26,236 bases of DNA from a virus. The notes beneath the pieces are model-generated. The model did not search any database. It was not told the origin of the DNA and saw only the letters and a list, made by a program, of their open reading frames with translations. The translations under genes were made by a program, and so were the position numbers. Below, piece by piece: positions 13,803 to 21,155 of this stretch (positions within the stretch are counted from its first letter, which is position 1; each line of letters starts with the position of its first letter). The stretch spans positions 1-26,236 of the IMG/VR virus record IMGVR_UViG_3300023172_002449. The stretch is one strand, 5' to 3'.

Positions 13803-14631
13803 ACTAAGAATTGCTATTGTCGGTCATGGTTTTGTAGGAAAAGCCATTGATCATGGGTTTAATGACTATAACTGCGATAAAATAATTATTGATCCAAAAT
13901 ATGGAAATAGTATTGATAATATTAAATCACTAGTAACAGATGTAGCTTTTGTTGCTGTTCCTACACCTATGGGAAAGAATGGAGAAATTGATTCATCTAT
14001 TGTTGTTGAAACAGTAAAGAAACTTAAACAAAGAAGAACTGGTATTATTGTAATCAAATCTACAGTAACTCCTGATATTATTAAGAGTCTTACTAATGGT
14101 TCTGGTTCAAGTACAAGAGTAGTTTACAATCCAGAATTTTTAACAGAGATAAATGCTAATTCTGATTTTATAAATCCTGATATGCATGTATTTGGAGGTC
14201 ACAAAGAAACCACTCAAAGATTGGAAGAAATATATAGAGAGTATAGTTTATGTAAACCATGTCCAGTTTTTCATATGTCCGCTACGGAAGCAAGCTTTGT
14301 AAAATATGGACTTAATTGTTTTCTTGCTACAAAAGTTTTATGGTTTAATCAGTTCTATGATGTAATAGAAAAGTTTGGTGGTAATTTCGGTCACATTGTA
14401 AATGCTATTGGAACAGATCCTAGAATAGGAACATCCCACACCAGAGCACCAGGGTTTGATGGCAAAAGAGGGTTTGGGGGAGCTTGTTTCCCAAAAGATA
14501 CAGCAGCATTTAATAATTTTTCAAATAAAGAATTTACGGTATTAAATGAAGCAATTAAAGCAAACAATGAATATAGAAAAGAATACGAAAAAGATTCAAG
14601 AGAATTGGAACAAAACGTAAGCTATGCTTGA
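13792..14631 (+). CDS. ugd: short UDP-glucose 6-dehydrogenase-like protein
   Basis: A 279-residue member of the UDP-glucose/GDP-mannose dehydrogenase family. The Rossmann motif is IVGHGFVGKA (GHGFVG 11-16), VAVPTPMGKNGEID and KSTVTPD follow, and YNPEFLTEINA is the usual substrate segment. The catalytic Cys is C232 in GFGGACFPKDTAAF. Cellular enzymes have about 390-450 residues; this one stops soon after the Cys loop and lacks the C-terminal UDP-binding domain. Short forms occur in phages, so it may still act, perhaps as a dimer or on another donor. It would make UDP-GlcA for the epimerase upstream. SD: AAGGAAG before the ATG. Confidence 0.85.
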   Translation: MGSKLRIAIVGHGFVGKAIDHGFNDYNCDKIIIDPKYGNSIDNIKSLVTDVAFVAVPTPMGKNGEIDSSIVVETVKKLKQRRTGIIVIKSTVTPDIIKSLTNGSGSSTRVVYNPEFLTEINANSDFINPDMHVFGGHKETTQRLEEIYREYSLCKPCPVFHMSATEASFVKYGLNCFLATKVLWFNQFYDVIEKFGGNFGHIVNAIGTDPRIGTSHTRAPGFDGKRGFGGACFPKDTAAFNNFSNKEFTVLNEAIKANNEYRKEYEKDSRELEQNVSYA

Positions 14632-14773
14632 ATTATTAATATATGCTATTGGTATATATCTGCTAATGATTATATTACAATTTTTATTTAAACCTATAAT
14701 TACAATAGCAATTATTTTTATCATACTATTTTATTTACAAAAATATGATATTTTTACTATCTATCTGTTGTAA
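14624..14773 (+). CDS. 49-aa membrane peptide
   Basis: A 49-codon ORF overlapping the dehydrogenase stop. The translation (MLELLIYAIGIYLLMIILQF, a KP turn, then an Ile-rich second span) is almost wholly hydrophobic, suggesting two short membrane helices. It ends 45 nt before uvsX. Function is unknown; phage membrane peptides of this size can affect lysis timing or superinfection, but nothing here shows that. Confidence 0.5.
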   Translation: MLELLIYAIGIYLLMIILQFLFKPIITIAIIFIILFYLQKYDIFTIYLL

Positions 14774-14818
14774 TTTAGTTTATAATATATAAATTAATAC
14801 TATACAAAGGAGTATTGT

Positions 14819-15865
14819 ATGTCAATTATGGACAAACTCAAAAAGAACTCAAAGCTATCCCACACTTCAGTTCTTTCTGAGTCTAAATTTTTTACCGAAA
14901 AAGATATGGTTCCAACAGAAGTCCCTATGATTAATGTTGCATTATCTGGTTCAGTAGATGGTGGGTTAGCACCAGGTCTTACAGTTCTTGCAGGACCTTC
15001 AAAACACTTTAAGACATCATTTGCATTACTTATGGCTGCAGCTTATATGAAACATTATTCAGATGCAGTTATGCTATTTTATGATTCAGAATTTGGTTCA
15101 CCTCAAACTTATTTTCAACAATTTGGAATTGATACATCTCGCGTATTACACACGCCTATTACAAATGTTGAAGAATTAAAGTTCGATATTATTGGTCAAC
15201 TTGAAGAACTTGATCGTGATGATAAAGTTGTTGTAGTTATTGATTCAATTGGAAACTTAGCATCTAAGAAAGAAATGGAAGATGCACTGAATGAAAAATC
15301 AGTTGCTGATATGTCAAGAGCAAAAGCACTTAAGGGTCTTTTCCGTATGACAACACCATATCTTGCCATGAAGAATATTCCGCTTCTTGCTGTTAACCAT
15401 ACTTATAAAGAAATTGGTCTGTTTCCGCGTGATATTGTTGGTGGTGGTACAGGTATTTACTACTCAGCAGATAATATCTGGATTCTCGGTAGGCAACAAG
15501 ATAAGAAAGGTACAGAAATTCAAGGTTATCACTTTGTAATCAATGTGGAGAAATCACGATATGTTAAAGAAAAGTCTAAAATTCCTATCACTGTTAGTTG
15601 GGACGGTGGTGTACGTAATTTTTCTGGTTTACTCGATTGTGCTCTTGCCGGTGGTTATGTTACTAAACCTTCTAACGGTTGGTACGCTGCAGTTGATAGA
15701 GAAACTGGAGAAATCGGCGCCAAAGTCAGACATGAACAAACCTTAGAAAAAAAGTTTTGGGATCCTATTTTTGCGGAAACAGATTTCAAAGATTTTTTAA
15801 AGAAACAATATTCTATTGGTCATCAATCTTTGGTTGAGATGGATGATATTGTGGCAGAAGAATAA
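14819..15865 (+). CDS. uvsX: UvsX recombinase (RecA family)
   Basis: The phage RecA-type recombinase, which forms filaments on ssDNA and drives recombination-dependent replication and repair. It has 348 residues (T4 UvsX: 391). Walker A is GPSKHFKTS (59-67) and Walker B is VVVVIDSIGNL (137-147). LAVNHTYKEIG and the GGGTGIYYSADNIW stretch fit the DNA-binding loop and the Q-like signalling region. The C-terminus is shorter than in T4 and acidic at the end (EMDDIVAEE). AAAGGAG lies 6 nt before the ATG. A TATAAT at 14781-14786 is a possible -10, but no -35 is found at 17 nt, so it may be a middle-type promoter. Confidence 0.96.
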   Translation: MSIMDKLKKNSKLSHTSVLSESKFFTEKDMVPTEVPMINVALSGSVDGGLAPGLTVLAGPSKHFKTSFALLMAAAYMKHYSDAVMLFYDSEFGSPQTYFQQFGIDTSRVLHTPITNVEELKFDIIGQLEELDRDDKVVVVIDSIGNLASKKEMEDALNEKSVADMSRAKALKGLFRMTTPYLAMKNIPLLAVNHTYKEIGLFPRDIVGGGTGIYYSADNIWILGRQQDKKGTEIQGYHFVINVEKSRYVKEKSKIPITVSWDGGVRNFSGLLDCALAGGYVTKPSNGWYAAVDRETGEIGAKVRHEQTLEKKFWDPIFAETDFKDFLKKQYSIGHQSLVEMDDIVAEE

Positions 15866-16176
15866 TGAAATATATAGAAAATAAAGATTATGAATTAATA
15901 CCAGACGAAAATGGTGATGATGTATGGAATGTTAGAATACTTGAAGGTGAATTTAATGAAGTTGTAGTTAGATTTGGTTCTATTAGAATTGATGGTAAAA
16001 ATGTAGATAATGAAGAAGATGTTAAACTATCCTTTGATTTTGATGTAATTACAACACCAGACGAAAATCTAACTCCAGAAAATATTGATTTACAATTGTT
16101 TGCTGGTGATATATTATTAAGCATAATAGAATCTTCTATAGAAAATAAAGAAGAAGTACATTTTAAAGAGGTATAA
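15865..16176 (+). CDS. 103-aa acidic protein between uvsX and gene 41
   Basis: An acidic protein beginning MKYIENKDYELIPDENGDDV, rich in beta strands (NVRILEGEFNEVVVRFGSIR) and ending in a helix (LQLFAGDILLSIIESSIENK). It is coupled to uvsX by TAATG. Marine T4-like phages often have a small conserved gene in this position, where T4 has gene 40; I see no resemblance to T4 gp40. Function is unknown; a UvsX- or gp41-interacting role is suggested only by position. Confidence 0.75.
   Translation: MKYIENKDYELIPDENGDDVWNVRILEGEFNEVVVRFGSIRIDGKNVDNEEDVKLSFDFDVITTPDENLTPENIDLQLFAGDILLSIIESSIENKEEVHFKEV
16089..16117 (+). promoter_or_regulatory. weak candidate internal promoter before gene 41
   Basis: TTTACA (16089-16094), 17 nt, TATTAT (16112-16117), within the small gene upstream of the helicase. 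The spacing matches the other early promoters, but the -10 has one mismatch and the site is inside coding DNA. Confidence 0.35.
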
Positions 16177-16180
16177 AAAT

Positions 16181-17557
16181 TTGAATACAAATATAGAACA
16201 AGTCGTTCTTAAAAATATCCTTACTAATGAAAAATACATGAGAAAGGTTCTTCCTTTCATTAAACCAGATTACTTTGAAGGCGTTTATAAAATGCTATTT
16301 AAACAAGCAGGAATGTTTGTTGCAAAGTATAATAAACTTCCTACAGCAGAAGCATTTAAAATAGAAATCGATCAATCAGATAATTTTAATGATGAACAAT
16401 ATAGACATGCTATTGAAATTATACCTAGTCTATTTGAAATGGAAAAATCCGACGAGACTTGGTTAAATGATACTACAGAAAAATGGTGTCAAGATCGTGC
16501 TTTATATAATGCTGTTATGGAATCAATCTCCATTATAGATGGAAAACATCAGAGTCTTACAAAAAATGCTTTACCGGATATTCTCACGAAAGCGCTCGGA
16601 GTCTCATTCGACGCCAACATCGGTCACGACTATATTGAAAACTTTGAAGAACGATTCGAGTTCTACCACCGTGACGAGGAAAGATTACCTTTTGATCTTG
16701 ACTACTTTAACAAAATTACAAAAGGAGGTATTCCAAACAAAAGTCTTAATGTCTGTCTTGCTGGTACTGGCGTTGGTAAATCTTTATTTATGTGCCACTG
16801 TGCTGCTGCTAATCTAAATCGGGGTAATAATGTTTTATATCTTACTATGGAAATGGCAGAAGAAAGAATAGCAGAAAGAATAGATGCTAATTTACTTGAT
16901 ATACCTATTGATCAGTTAGAACATCTTAGTAAAGAAATGTTTGCTGAAAGAGTAAGAGGGCTTTCATCTAAAACTAATGGTAAGTTAATCATAAAAGAAT
17001 ATCCAACCGGATCTGCTCATTCTGGTCATTTTCGTGCCCTTTTAAACGAATTAAAACTAAAGAAATCGTTCGAGCCTGATATTATATACATTGATTATCT
17101 TAATATTTGTGCATCAAGTAGAATGAAAGGAATGGGAGGTGCCATTAATTCATACAACTACATTAAGGCAATTGCTGAAGAATTACGAGGTCTTGCGGTG
17201 GAGTTTGACTTACCGATCGTTACTGCAACGCAGACGACTAGGTCTGGTTATAGTAACTCGGATATTGGGCTTGAAGATACGTCCGAGTCTTTTGGATTAC
17301 CCGCAACCGCGGACCTCATGTTCGCTCTTATCTCGACAGAAGAACTTGAAGGAATGGGACAGCTTGCGGTAAAACAATTAAAGAATAGATATAACGATCC
17401 AACATATAAGAAAAGGTTTGTAATCGGGGTTGATAGATCAAAGATGAGACTATTTGATGTTCACGAAGGAGAACAAACTCTAATAGATGATACTCCAGTA
17501 TTTGATAAAACAAAAACGGGTATAAATGTAAAGAAATTTGAAGATTTTAAATTATAG
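16181..17557 (+). CDS. 41: replicative DNA helicase gp41 (DnaB-like)
   Basis: The hexameric 5'-3' helicase of the T4-type replisome. It has 458 residues (T4 gp41: 475). The N-terminal helical domain covers about 1-150. The RecA-like motor shows Walker A GTGVGKS (195-201), LTMEMAEERIAER (221-233, H1a) and Walker B IIYIDY (301-306), followed by PIVTATQTTRSGYSNSD (H3 Gln) and the LKNRYNDPTYKKRF arginine-finger region. The start is TTG at 16181 with AGAGG about 9 nt upstream. The tail ends FEDFKL, recalling a clamp-binding end. Two short stretches (about 16570-16680 and 17190-17340) use many more GC-rich codons than the rest. Confidence 0.97.
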   Translation: MNTNIEQVVLKNILTNEKYMRKVLPFIKPDYFEGVYKMLFKQAGMFVAKYNKLPTAEAFKIEIDQSDNFNDEQYRHAIEIIPSLFEMEKSDETWLNDTTEKWCQDRALYNAVMESISIIDGKHQSLTKNALPDILTKALGVSFDANIGHDYIENFEERFEFYHRDEERLPFDLDYFNKITKGGIPNKSLNVCLAGTGVGKSLFMCHCAAANLNRGNNVLYLTMEMAEERIAERIDANLLDIPIDQLEHLSKEMFAERVRGLSSKTNGKLIIKEYPTGSAHSGHFRALLNELKLKKSFEPDIIYIDYLNICASSRMKGMGGAINSYNYIKAIAEELRGLAVEFDLPIVTATQTTRSGYSNSDIGLEDTSESFGLPATADLMFALISTEELEGMGQLAVKQLKNRYNDPTYKKRFVIGVDRSKMRLFDVHEGEQTLIDDTPVFDKTKTGINVKKFEDFKL

Positions 17558-17566
17558 GAGTTAAAT

Positions 17567-17851
17567 ATGGCTAAAGGCAAAGGTGGTAAATCAAGCGGAA
17601 ATATCTCTCAAGGTATTCATTCTAATATTTCTCAGAATACAAAAAGACTTATGAAACAGGGATATAAATCTTCTATTCATAGAGTTTTAAATCAACAGAA
17701 AGCTTTACTTCAAGGTAAAGATATTGTTGTAACTATTCCTAATCCGAATACCAATGAAACTAATAAACCTTTTATTCGGCAAAAAGTATCCGGTAAAAAT
17801 TATTTAAATGCTCTTAAGAATCGTACATATGTAATGAAAGAAGTACAATGA
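17567..17851 (+). CDS. basic small protein of unknown function, 94 aa
   Basis: The product starts MAKGKGGKSSGNISQGIHSN, a Gly/Lys/Ser-rich flexible arm, then a basic helical part (NTKRLMKQGYKSSIHRVLNQ) and a short strand-rich end (IVVTIPNPN, FIRQKVSGKNYLNALKNRT). The charge suggests nucleic-acid binding. It is preceded by ATAGGAG and follows gp41 by 9 nt, so it is in the replication unit. I know no named family. Confidence 0.7.
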   Translation: MAKGKGGKSSGNISQGIHSNISQNTKRLMKQGYKSSIHRVLNQQKALLQGKDIVVTIPNPNTNETNKPFIRQKVSGKNYLNALKNRTYVMKEVQ

Positions 17852-18096
17852 ACTGGGAAGATTTTGAAGAAAAGGCCTTTTCGGAAGTTTTTAATCACTA
17901 TATTAATTTAACAAATGATTTAGTTGAAGAAGATCAAGATCCCTTACTGATTGCAGCTATACTTGTCACTACGGGTCTTAGCATGTATAGAACATTGTTA
18001 AATGAATACGATTATGATAAAATGGTAGAACAGATTAGTCTTTTTAAAGATGATATTACTAGTTTTGAACAAGCAAAGAAAGGCCAGTTACATTGA
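17848..18096 (+). CDS. helical acidic small protein, 82 aa
   Basis: It begins MNWEDFEEKAFSEVFNHYIN and contains a hydrophobic helix, DPLLIAAILVTTGLSMYRTL, before an acidic end (DYDKMVEQISLFKDDI). The ATG overlaps the previous stop (ATGA). The pattern is like small conserved proteins of marine T4-like phages between gp41 and thyX, with unknown function. The hydrophobic stretch is short and more likely a buried helix than a membrane span. Confidence 0.7.
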   Translation: MNWEDFEEKAFSEVFNHYINLTNDLVEEDQDPLLIAAILVTTGLSMYRTLLNEYDYDKMVEQISLFKDDITSFEQAKKGQLH

Positions 18097-18782
18097 AAGT
18101 TAAACTTTTATCATATAGCCAACCAGCAGATCGTATTCATTCGGGAGAAGCTGGTTATGCTGGTTTACAAAATATTCAAGATTTAATTGCTTATTGTGCA
18201 AGAGTATCAAATCCAGGTAATCAAGCTAATACTAAAACAACTGCAAAATTACTTGATTACCTTGTTAAACATAAACATTGGTCACCTTTTGAAATGGCTT
18301 CTGCTACTCTTGAAATAGAAACTACAAGAGATATTGCAAGACAGTTTTTAAGACATAGATCATTTTCTTTTCAGGAATTTTCTCAAAGATATGCAGATCC
18401 TAATGATATGGGTAATGCATTTGTTATCCGTGAAGCAAGACTTCAAGATGAAAAAAATAGACAAAATAGTATTGAAACATCTGATACAGCCTTACAGGCT
18501 TGGTGGCATGCCCAACAAGAATTTTTAATTGAACATACTAAAAGAATATATAAAGAAGCAAGAGAAAGGGGTATAGCAAAAGAACAGGCACGGGCAATTT
18601 TACCAGAAGGTAATACAGTTTCCCGTTTATATGCAAGTGGTACAATTAGATCATGGATTCATTACATAGAGTTACGTTCCGCAAACGGGACTCAAAAAGA
18701 ACATATGGATCTAGCTATAGGTATTGCAAAAGCAATCTCTAAGATTTATCCTTCAGTAGAAAACTTTATTCAAGAGGAGTAA
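18093..18782 (+). CDS. thyX: flavin-dependent thymidylate synthase ThyX
   Basis: Makes dTMP from dUMP using methylene-tetrahydrofolate, FAD and NADPH. It has 229 residues, a normal length. The ThyX signature RHRSFSFQEFSQRY (87-100) is complete, preceded by HWSPFEMASATLEI (62-75), and the later LPEGNTVSRLYASGTIRSW carries the conserved substrate-binding Arg residues. The start is TTG at 18093, overlapping the previous TGA (TTGA), with AAAGG upstream. Together with MazG, GuaC and the phosphoribosyltransferase it supports nucleotide supply. There is no sign of altered catalytic residues that would suggest a pyrimidine hydroxymethylase role. Confidence 0.96.
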   Translation: MKVKLLSYSQPADRIHSGEAGYAGLQNIQDLIAYCARVSNPGNQANTKTTAKLLDYLVKHKHWSPFEMASATLEIETTRDIARQFLRHRSFSFQEFSQRYADPNDMGNAFVIREARLQDEKNRQNSIETSDTALQAWWHAQQEFLIEHTKRIYKEARERGIAKEQARAILPEGNTVSRLYASGTIRSWIHYIELRSANGTQKEHMDLAIGIAKAISKIYPSVENFIQEE

Positions 18783-18786
18783 TTTA

Positions 18787-19005
18787 ATGGGAAGAAAACT
18801 TTCAACTTATTATTCGGACCACGGTAAAGGTTACTGTGAAATACATTTTGATTTCAAAGAAGAATATGGTTATATAAAGTATTTTGATAATAATGAAAAG
18901 CTATTTTTTGTTGAAGATTATAAAGGTAAATCAATGAGATATATTGAAGATGCTGCAGAAAACTGGGCTCTTGGTATAAAACTCTTAGAAGCGGATTATC
19001 ATTGA
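18787..19005 (+). CDS. small protein of unknown function, 72 aa
   Basis: A protein starting MGRKLSTYYSDHGKGYCEIHFD, mostly strands (YGYIKYFDNNEKLFFVEDYK) and closing with a helix (YIEDAAENWALGIKLLEADYH). AAGAGGAG lies within and just after the end of thyX, 6 nt before the ATG, so translation is linked. It resembles conserved marine-phage hypothetical proteins, but no function is known. Confidence 0.7.
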   Translation: MGRKLSTYYSDHGKGYCEIHFDFKEEYGYIKYFDNNEKLFFVEDYKGKSMRYIEDAAENWALGIKLLEADYH

Positions 19006-19010
19006 CTTTT

Positions 19011-19178
19011 ATGGCGTTTCAAGGTAGTAAAGAAATAATCTGGCATATAACATGTTCTTGTTGTAAGTTTTATTTTACTCTTCCCACTATGGAAGAAAAT
19101 TATAGAATAGATAGGGGAAGTTTTTATTGTCCAAGCTGCGGAAAAAATCAAAGTGTAAAAATTATAAAAGAGGAATAA
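19011..19178 (+). CDS. 55-aa zinc-ribbon protein
   Basis: A 55-codon ORF filling the gap between 19005 and 19179. The protein has two Cys clusters, HITCSCCKFYF (15-18) and YCPSCGKNQ (40-43), spaced like a zinc ribbon, then a basic tail ending IIKEE. The last codons carry the ribosome-binding site (AGAGGAATAA) of the next gene. Such ribbons bind nucleic acid or partner proteins; the role here is unknown. Confidence 0.65.
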   Translation: MAFQGSKEIIWHITCSCCKFYFTLPTMEENYRIDRGSFYCPSCGKNQSVKIIKEE

Positions 19179-19601
19179 ATGCCACATAAAACTAATTCAG
19201 ATTTATTTGAAGCTGGTGAATTTATAAGTCACGCTAAACTAAAACTTAATTGGAAAATAGAATGTGATGCAATTAGACCAAAAGAATGGCATGTACTTGC
19301 TCAGATTATAAAAGAGTTTGAACCACAACCCTGGAGAAAAGCAGTAGGTATACCACGTGGTGGTATATCTTTAGGTAATGCACTTGATAAATATTCAACA
19401 AATAATCCTAATGATCCTATTCTAATTGCTGATGATGTATATACCACTGGTACGAGTTTTAAAGAATTTATAAAAGAATTTTATCCTGATGTTGCAACAA
19501 TACAGTGGTGTGTTTTTGCTAGAAAACCTACAGAAGGTAGAGTAAAGGCTTTATTTACAATGCCAGATAAAGGTAGACATGGCTTAAATTGGAGAAAATA
19601 A
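19179..19601 (+). CDS. phosphoribosyltransferase-like protein
   Basis: A 140-residue type I PRTase. The PRPP-binding loop is ILIADDVYTTGTSF (81-94, with D85/D86), and VGIPRGGISLGNAL (57-70) is the preceding beta-strand and PPi loop. It is shorter than typical hypoxanthine/orotate PRTases (about 180-210), and the hood domain that fixes base specificity is small, so substrate cannot be assigned. It could salvage a base or make a modified nucleotide. The ATG directly follows the zinc-ribbon stop. Confidence 0.8.
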   Translation: MPHKTNSDLFEAGEFISHAKLKLNWKIECDAIRPKEWHVLAQIIKEFEPQPWRKAVGIPRGGISLGNALDKYSTNNPNDPILIADDVYTTGTSFKEFIKEFYPDVATIQWCVFARKPTEGRVKALFTMPDKGRHGLNWRK

Positions 19602-19604
19602 ATT

Positions 19605-20162
19605 ATGAAATATTATAAATTAGAACCATCAGTTAAAAAATCAGTTATAGAATGGCATACATTTAAAAGAAAAGATGCTGACGGAAATAGTATTTTTCTT
19701 CGTAAAGAATTAGGGTGGAGATATGGTGCTTGGTTAATTAGAGTTCCAGAAACAGAAGATGAAATTAAAGAATTTCTTTCCGATAAAGGAGACTATGATT
19801 CAATTCAAGAATATCTTGCAGATTATTATGGAGAGGAAGATATTATCACAGAAGAAACAAATTTGGAAGATTATCTTTTACCTAAGATAACAGATGAATT
19901 TGTAGATATAAGCGAAGACTATGAAGATGCTGAAATGCTAGAAACATGGGACGGCTGTTGGGAAGAATGGTCTCTTATTGGTGCAGAACTTCGTGGTATT
20001 TCAGAGGAACAACAGGAACAATGGGTTGAAGAAGCGGCCGCTGCATATGATGAAGATTATGAAGATGGTGTAGAAGGTCTAGGTTGGCAGTTTATAGATT
20101 GTTTTTATGAAATGCATTGTAATCCAGAAATAACTCCATGTGATGAATATGGGAATACTTGA
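19605..20162 (+). CDS. highly acidic protein of unknown function
   Basis: A 185-residue protein. Residues 1-46 are mixed and basic (KYYKLEPSVKKSVIEWHTFKRK). From about residue 50 it becomes strongly acidic, with clusters such as YYGEEDIITEETNLEDYLLP, FVDISEDYEDAEMLETWDG and EEAAAAYDEDYEDGVEG and only a handful of Lys/Arg. Five Trp and many Tyr are spread among the acids. No family is recognised. The composition fits a DNA-mimic or metal-binding protein, which is inference only. Its last 20 nt overlap the methyltransferase gene. Confidence 0.75.
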   Translation: MKYYKLEPSVKKSVIEWHTFKRKDADGNSIFLRKELGWRYGAWLIRVPETEDEIKEFLSDKGDYDSIQEYLADYYGEEDIITEETNLEDYLLPKITDEFVDISEDYEDAEMLETWDGCWEEWSLIGAELRGISEEQQEQWVEEAAAAYDEDYEDGVEGLGWQFIDCFYEMHCNPEITPCDEYGNT

Positions 20163-20655
20163 TGTTTTAAAAGTGGTTGGTCGTAATGAAGAAAGTGACG
20201 AATGTTACACTCCAGTAGAACAGATAAAACCGCTACTAAATTATCTTGATAAAGATAAAACTTATTATGAACCCACTTCTGGTATATCTTCAAATATAGT
20301 ACAAGCTTTTACCGATAACGGCTATAAAATGAAAGGAAGTAACGGTAAAGACTTTTTTACTTGTAATTCAGACGATGTTTATGATGGTATTATAACCAAT
20401 CCCCCGTATAGTAAAAAAGATAAATTTATTAGACATTGTTATAAATTAGAAAAACCTTTTGCATTACTTCTCCCGGTATCTTCATTTCAAGGAGTAAGAA
20501 GGGGCGCTCTTTTTAGTAAATATGGTATGTCTGCATTAGTATATAATCATAGAGTTGATTTTACAGGCAATGGTAACCCACATTTTGGTGTAGCATGGTT
20601 TATTCATGGTTTTTTACCACCAAATCAAATATTTTGGATTGATAATAAAATTTAA
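20143..20655 (+). CDS. NPPY-type DNA/RNA methyltransferase-like protein
   Basis: A 170-residue class I methyltransferase-like protein. ECYTPVEQIKPLLNYLDKD opens the domain, as in phage adenine methyltransferases. YYEPTSGISSN stands where the SAM motif (DPxxGxG) should be and is degenerate. The catalytic motif IITNPPYSKKDKFI is intact, and PFALLLPVSSFQG follows. NPPY is used for N6-adenine or other exocyclic amine methylation. The altered SAM site and small size make reduced or different activity possible. The start could be 20143 or 20149 (or GTG 20140); no strong ribosome-binding site distinguishes them. It lies 20 kb from any restriction gene I could see, so it is probably an orphan. Confidence 0.7.
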   Translation: MNMGILDVLKVVGRNEESDECYTPVEQIKPLLNYLDKDKTYYEPTSGISSNIVQAFTDNGYKMKGSNGKDFFTCNSDDVYDGIITNPPYSKKDKFIRHCYKLEKPFALLLPVSSFQGVRRGALFSKYGMSALVYNHRVDFTGNGNPHFGVAWFIHGFLPPNQIFWIDNKI

Positions 20656-20671
20656 AAAAAAATGTATTTTA

Positions 20672-20724
20672 GGGGTTTACAAACGAGTTTAAATATATTA
20701 TATTAATAATATAAAGAGAATCGG
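20672..20724 (+). promoter_or_regulatory. repeat-type strong promoter, copy 3
   Basis: GGGG (20672-20675), TTTACA (20676-20681), 17 nt, TATATT (20699-20704), 13 nt, AGAATCGG (20717-20724). The A-run and AATGTATTTTAGGGG before it match copy 1 almost exactly. It drives the unit 20739-22509. Confidence 0.8.
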
Positions 20725-20738
20725 TTAGGAGACTTACT

Positions 20739-21155
20739 ATGGGTACCGCATCAATGATCGGAGTTTATAATAAAGACGGATCAGTCACAGCATCTTACTG
20801 CCATTATGACGGCTATCTTTCTTATAACGGAAGACTTTTAGTTGAAACATATAACACAACAGAAGCCGCAAATGCAGTTGCAAATTGTGGTTATCTTTCA
20901 GGTTTAACTAATGATCTTGATAATGATCTTAAAGAAGCTGTACATAAAAATGAAGAACCCCGAATTTATAATTCAGTTGATACCTTCCTAAAAGTTGGTG
21001 ATCGTTATGCTGGAGCGGATTATCTTTATCTTTTTGATGGAAAAACATGGCTCTATACCGATACATATGGTAACCGTAAAGACCGTAAGTTTAAAGAAGT
21101 CGAAGCAGATTTGGTAGATCATGATGCTCCCAAATTCAATCAGGTAGCAGTATAA
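20739..21155 (+). CDS. conserved-type phage protein, 138 aa
   Basis: It starts MGTASMIGVYNKDGSVTASY, then CHYDGYLSYNGRLLVETYNT and a loop with NCGYLSGL. T4-like and other phages have a family with the same frame (MxTRSxIG, DGxVxxxYCHxDGYPxxxGxxLxxxYN), function unknown. The strong repeat-type promoter and GTTAGGAGAC before the ATG point to high early expression. It may be a takeover protein. It is coupled to the next gene by TAATG. Confidence 0.75.
   Translation: MGTASMIGVYNKDGSVTASYCHYDGYLSYNGRLLVETYNTTEAANAVANCGYLSGLTNDLDNDLKEAVHKNEEPRIYNSVDTFLKVGDRYAGADYLYLFDGKTWLYTDTYGNRKDRKFKEVEADLVDHDAPKFNQVAV

Noticed and set aside
14750-14786. Full early promoter before uvsX
   Set aside because: TATAAT at 14781 is present, but the only TTTACT upstream is 22 nt away, not the 17 nt seen everywhere else.
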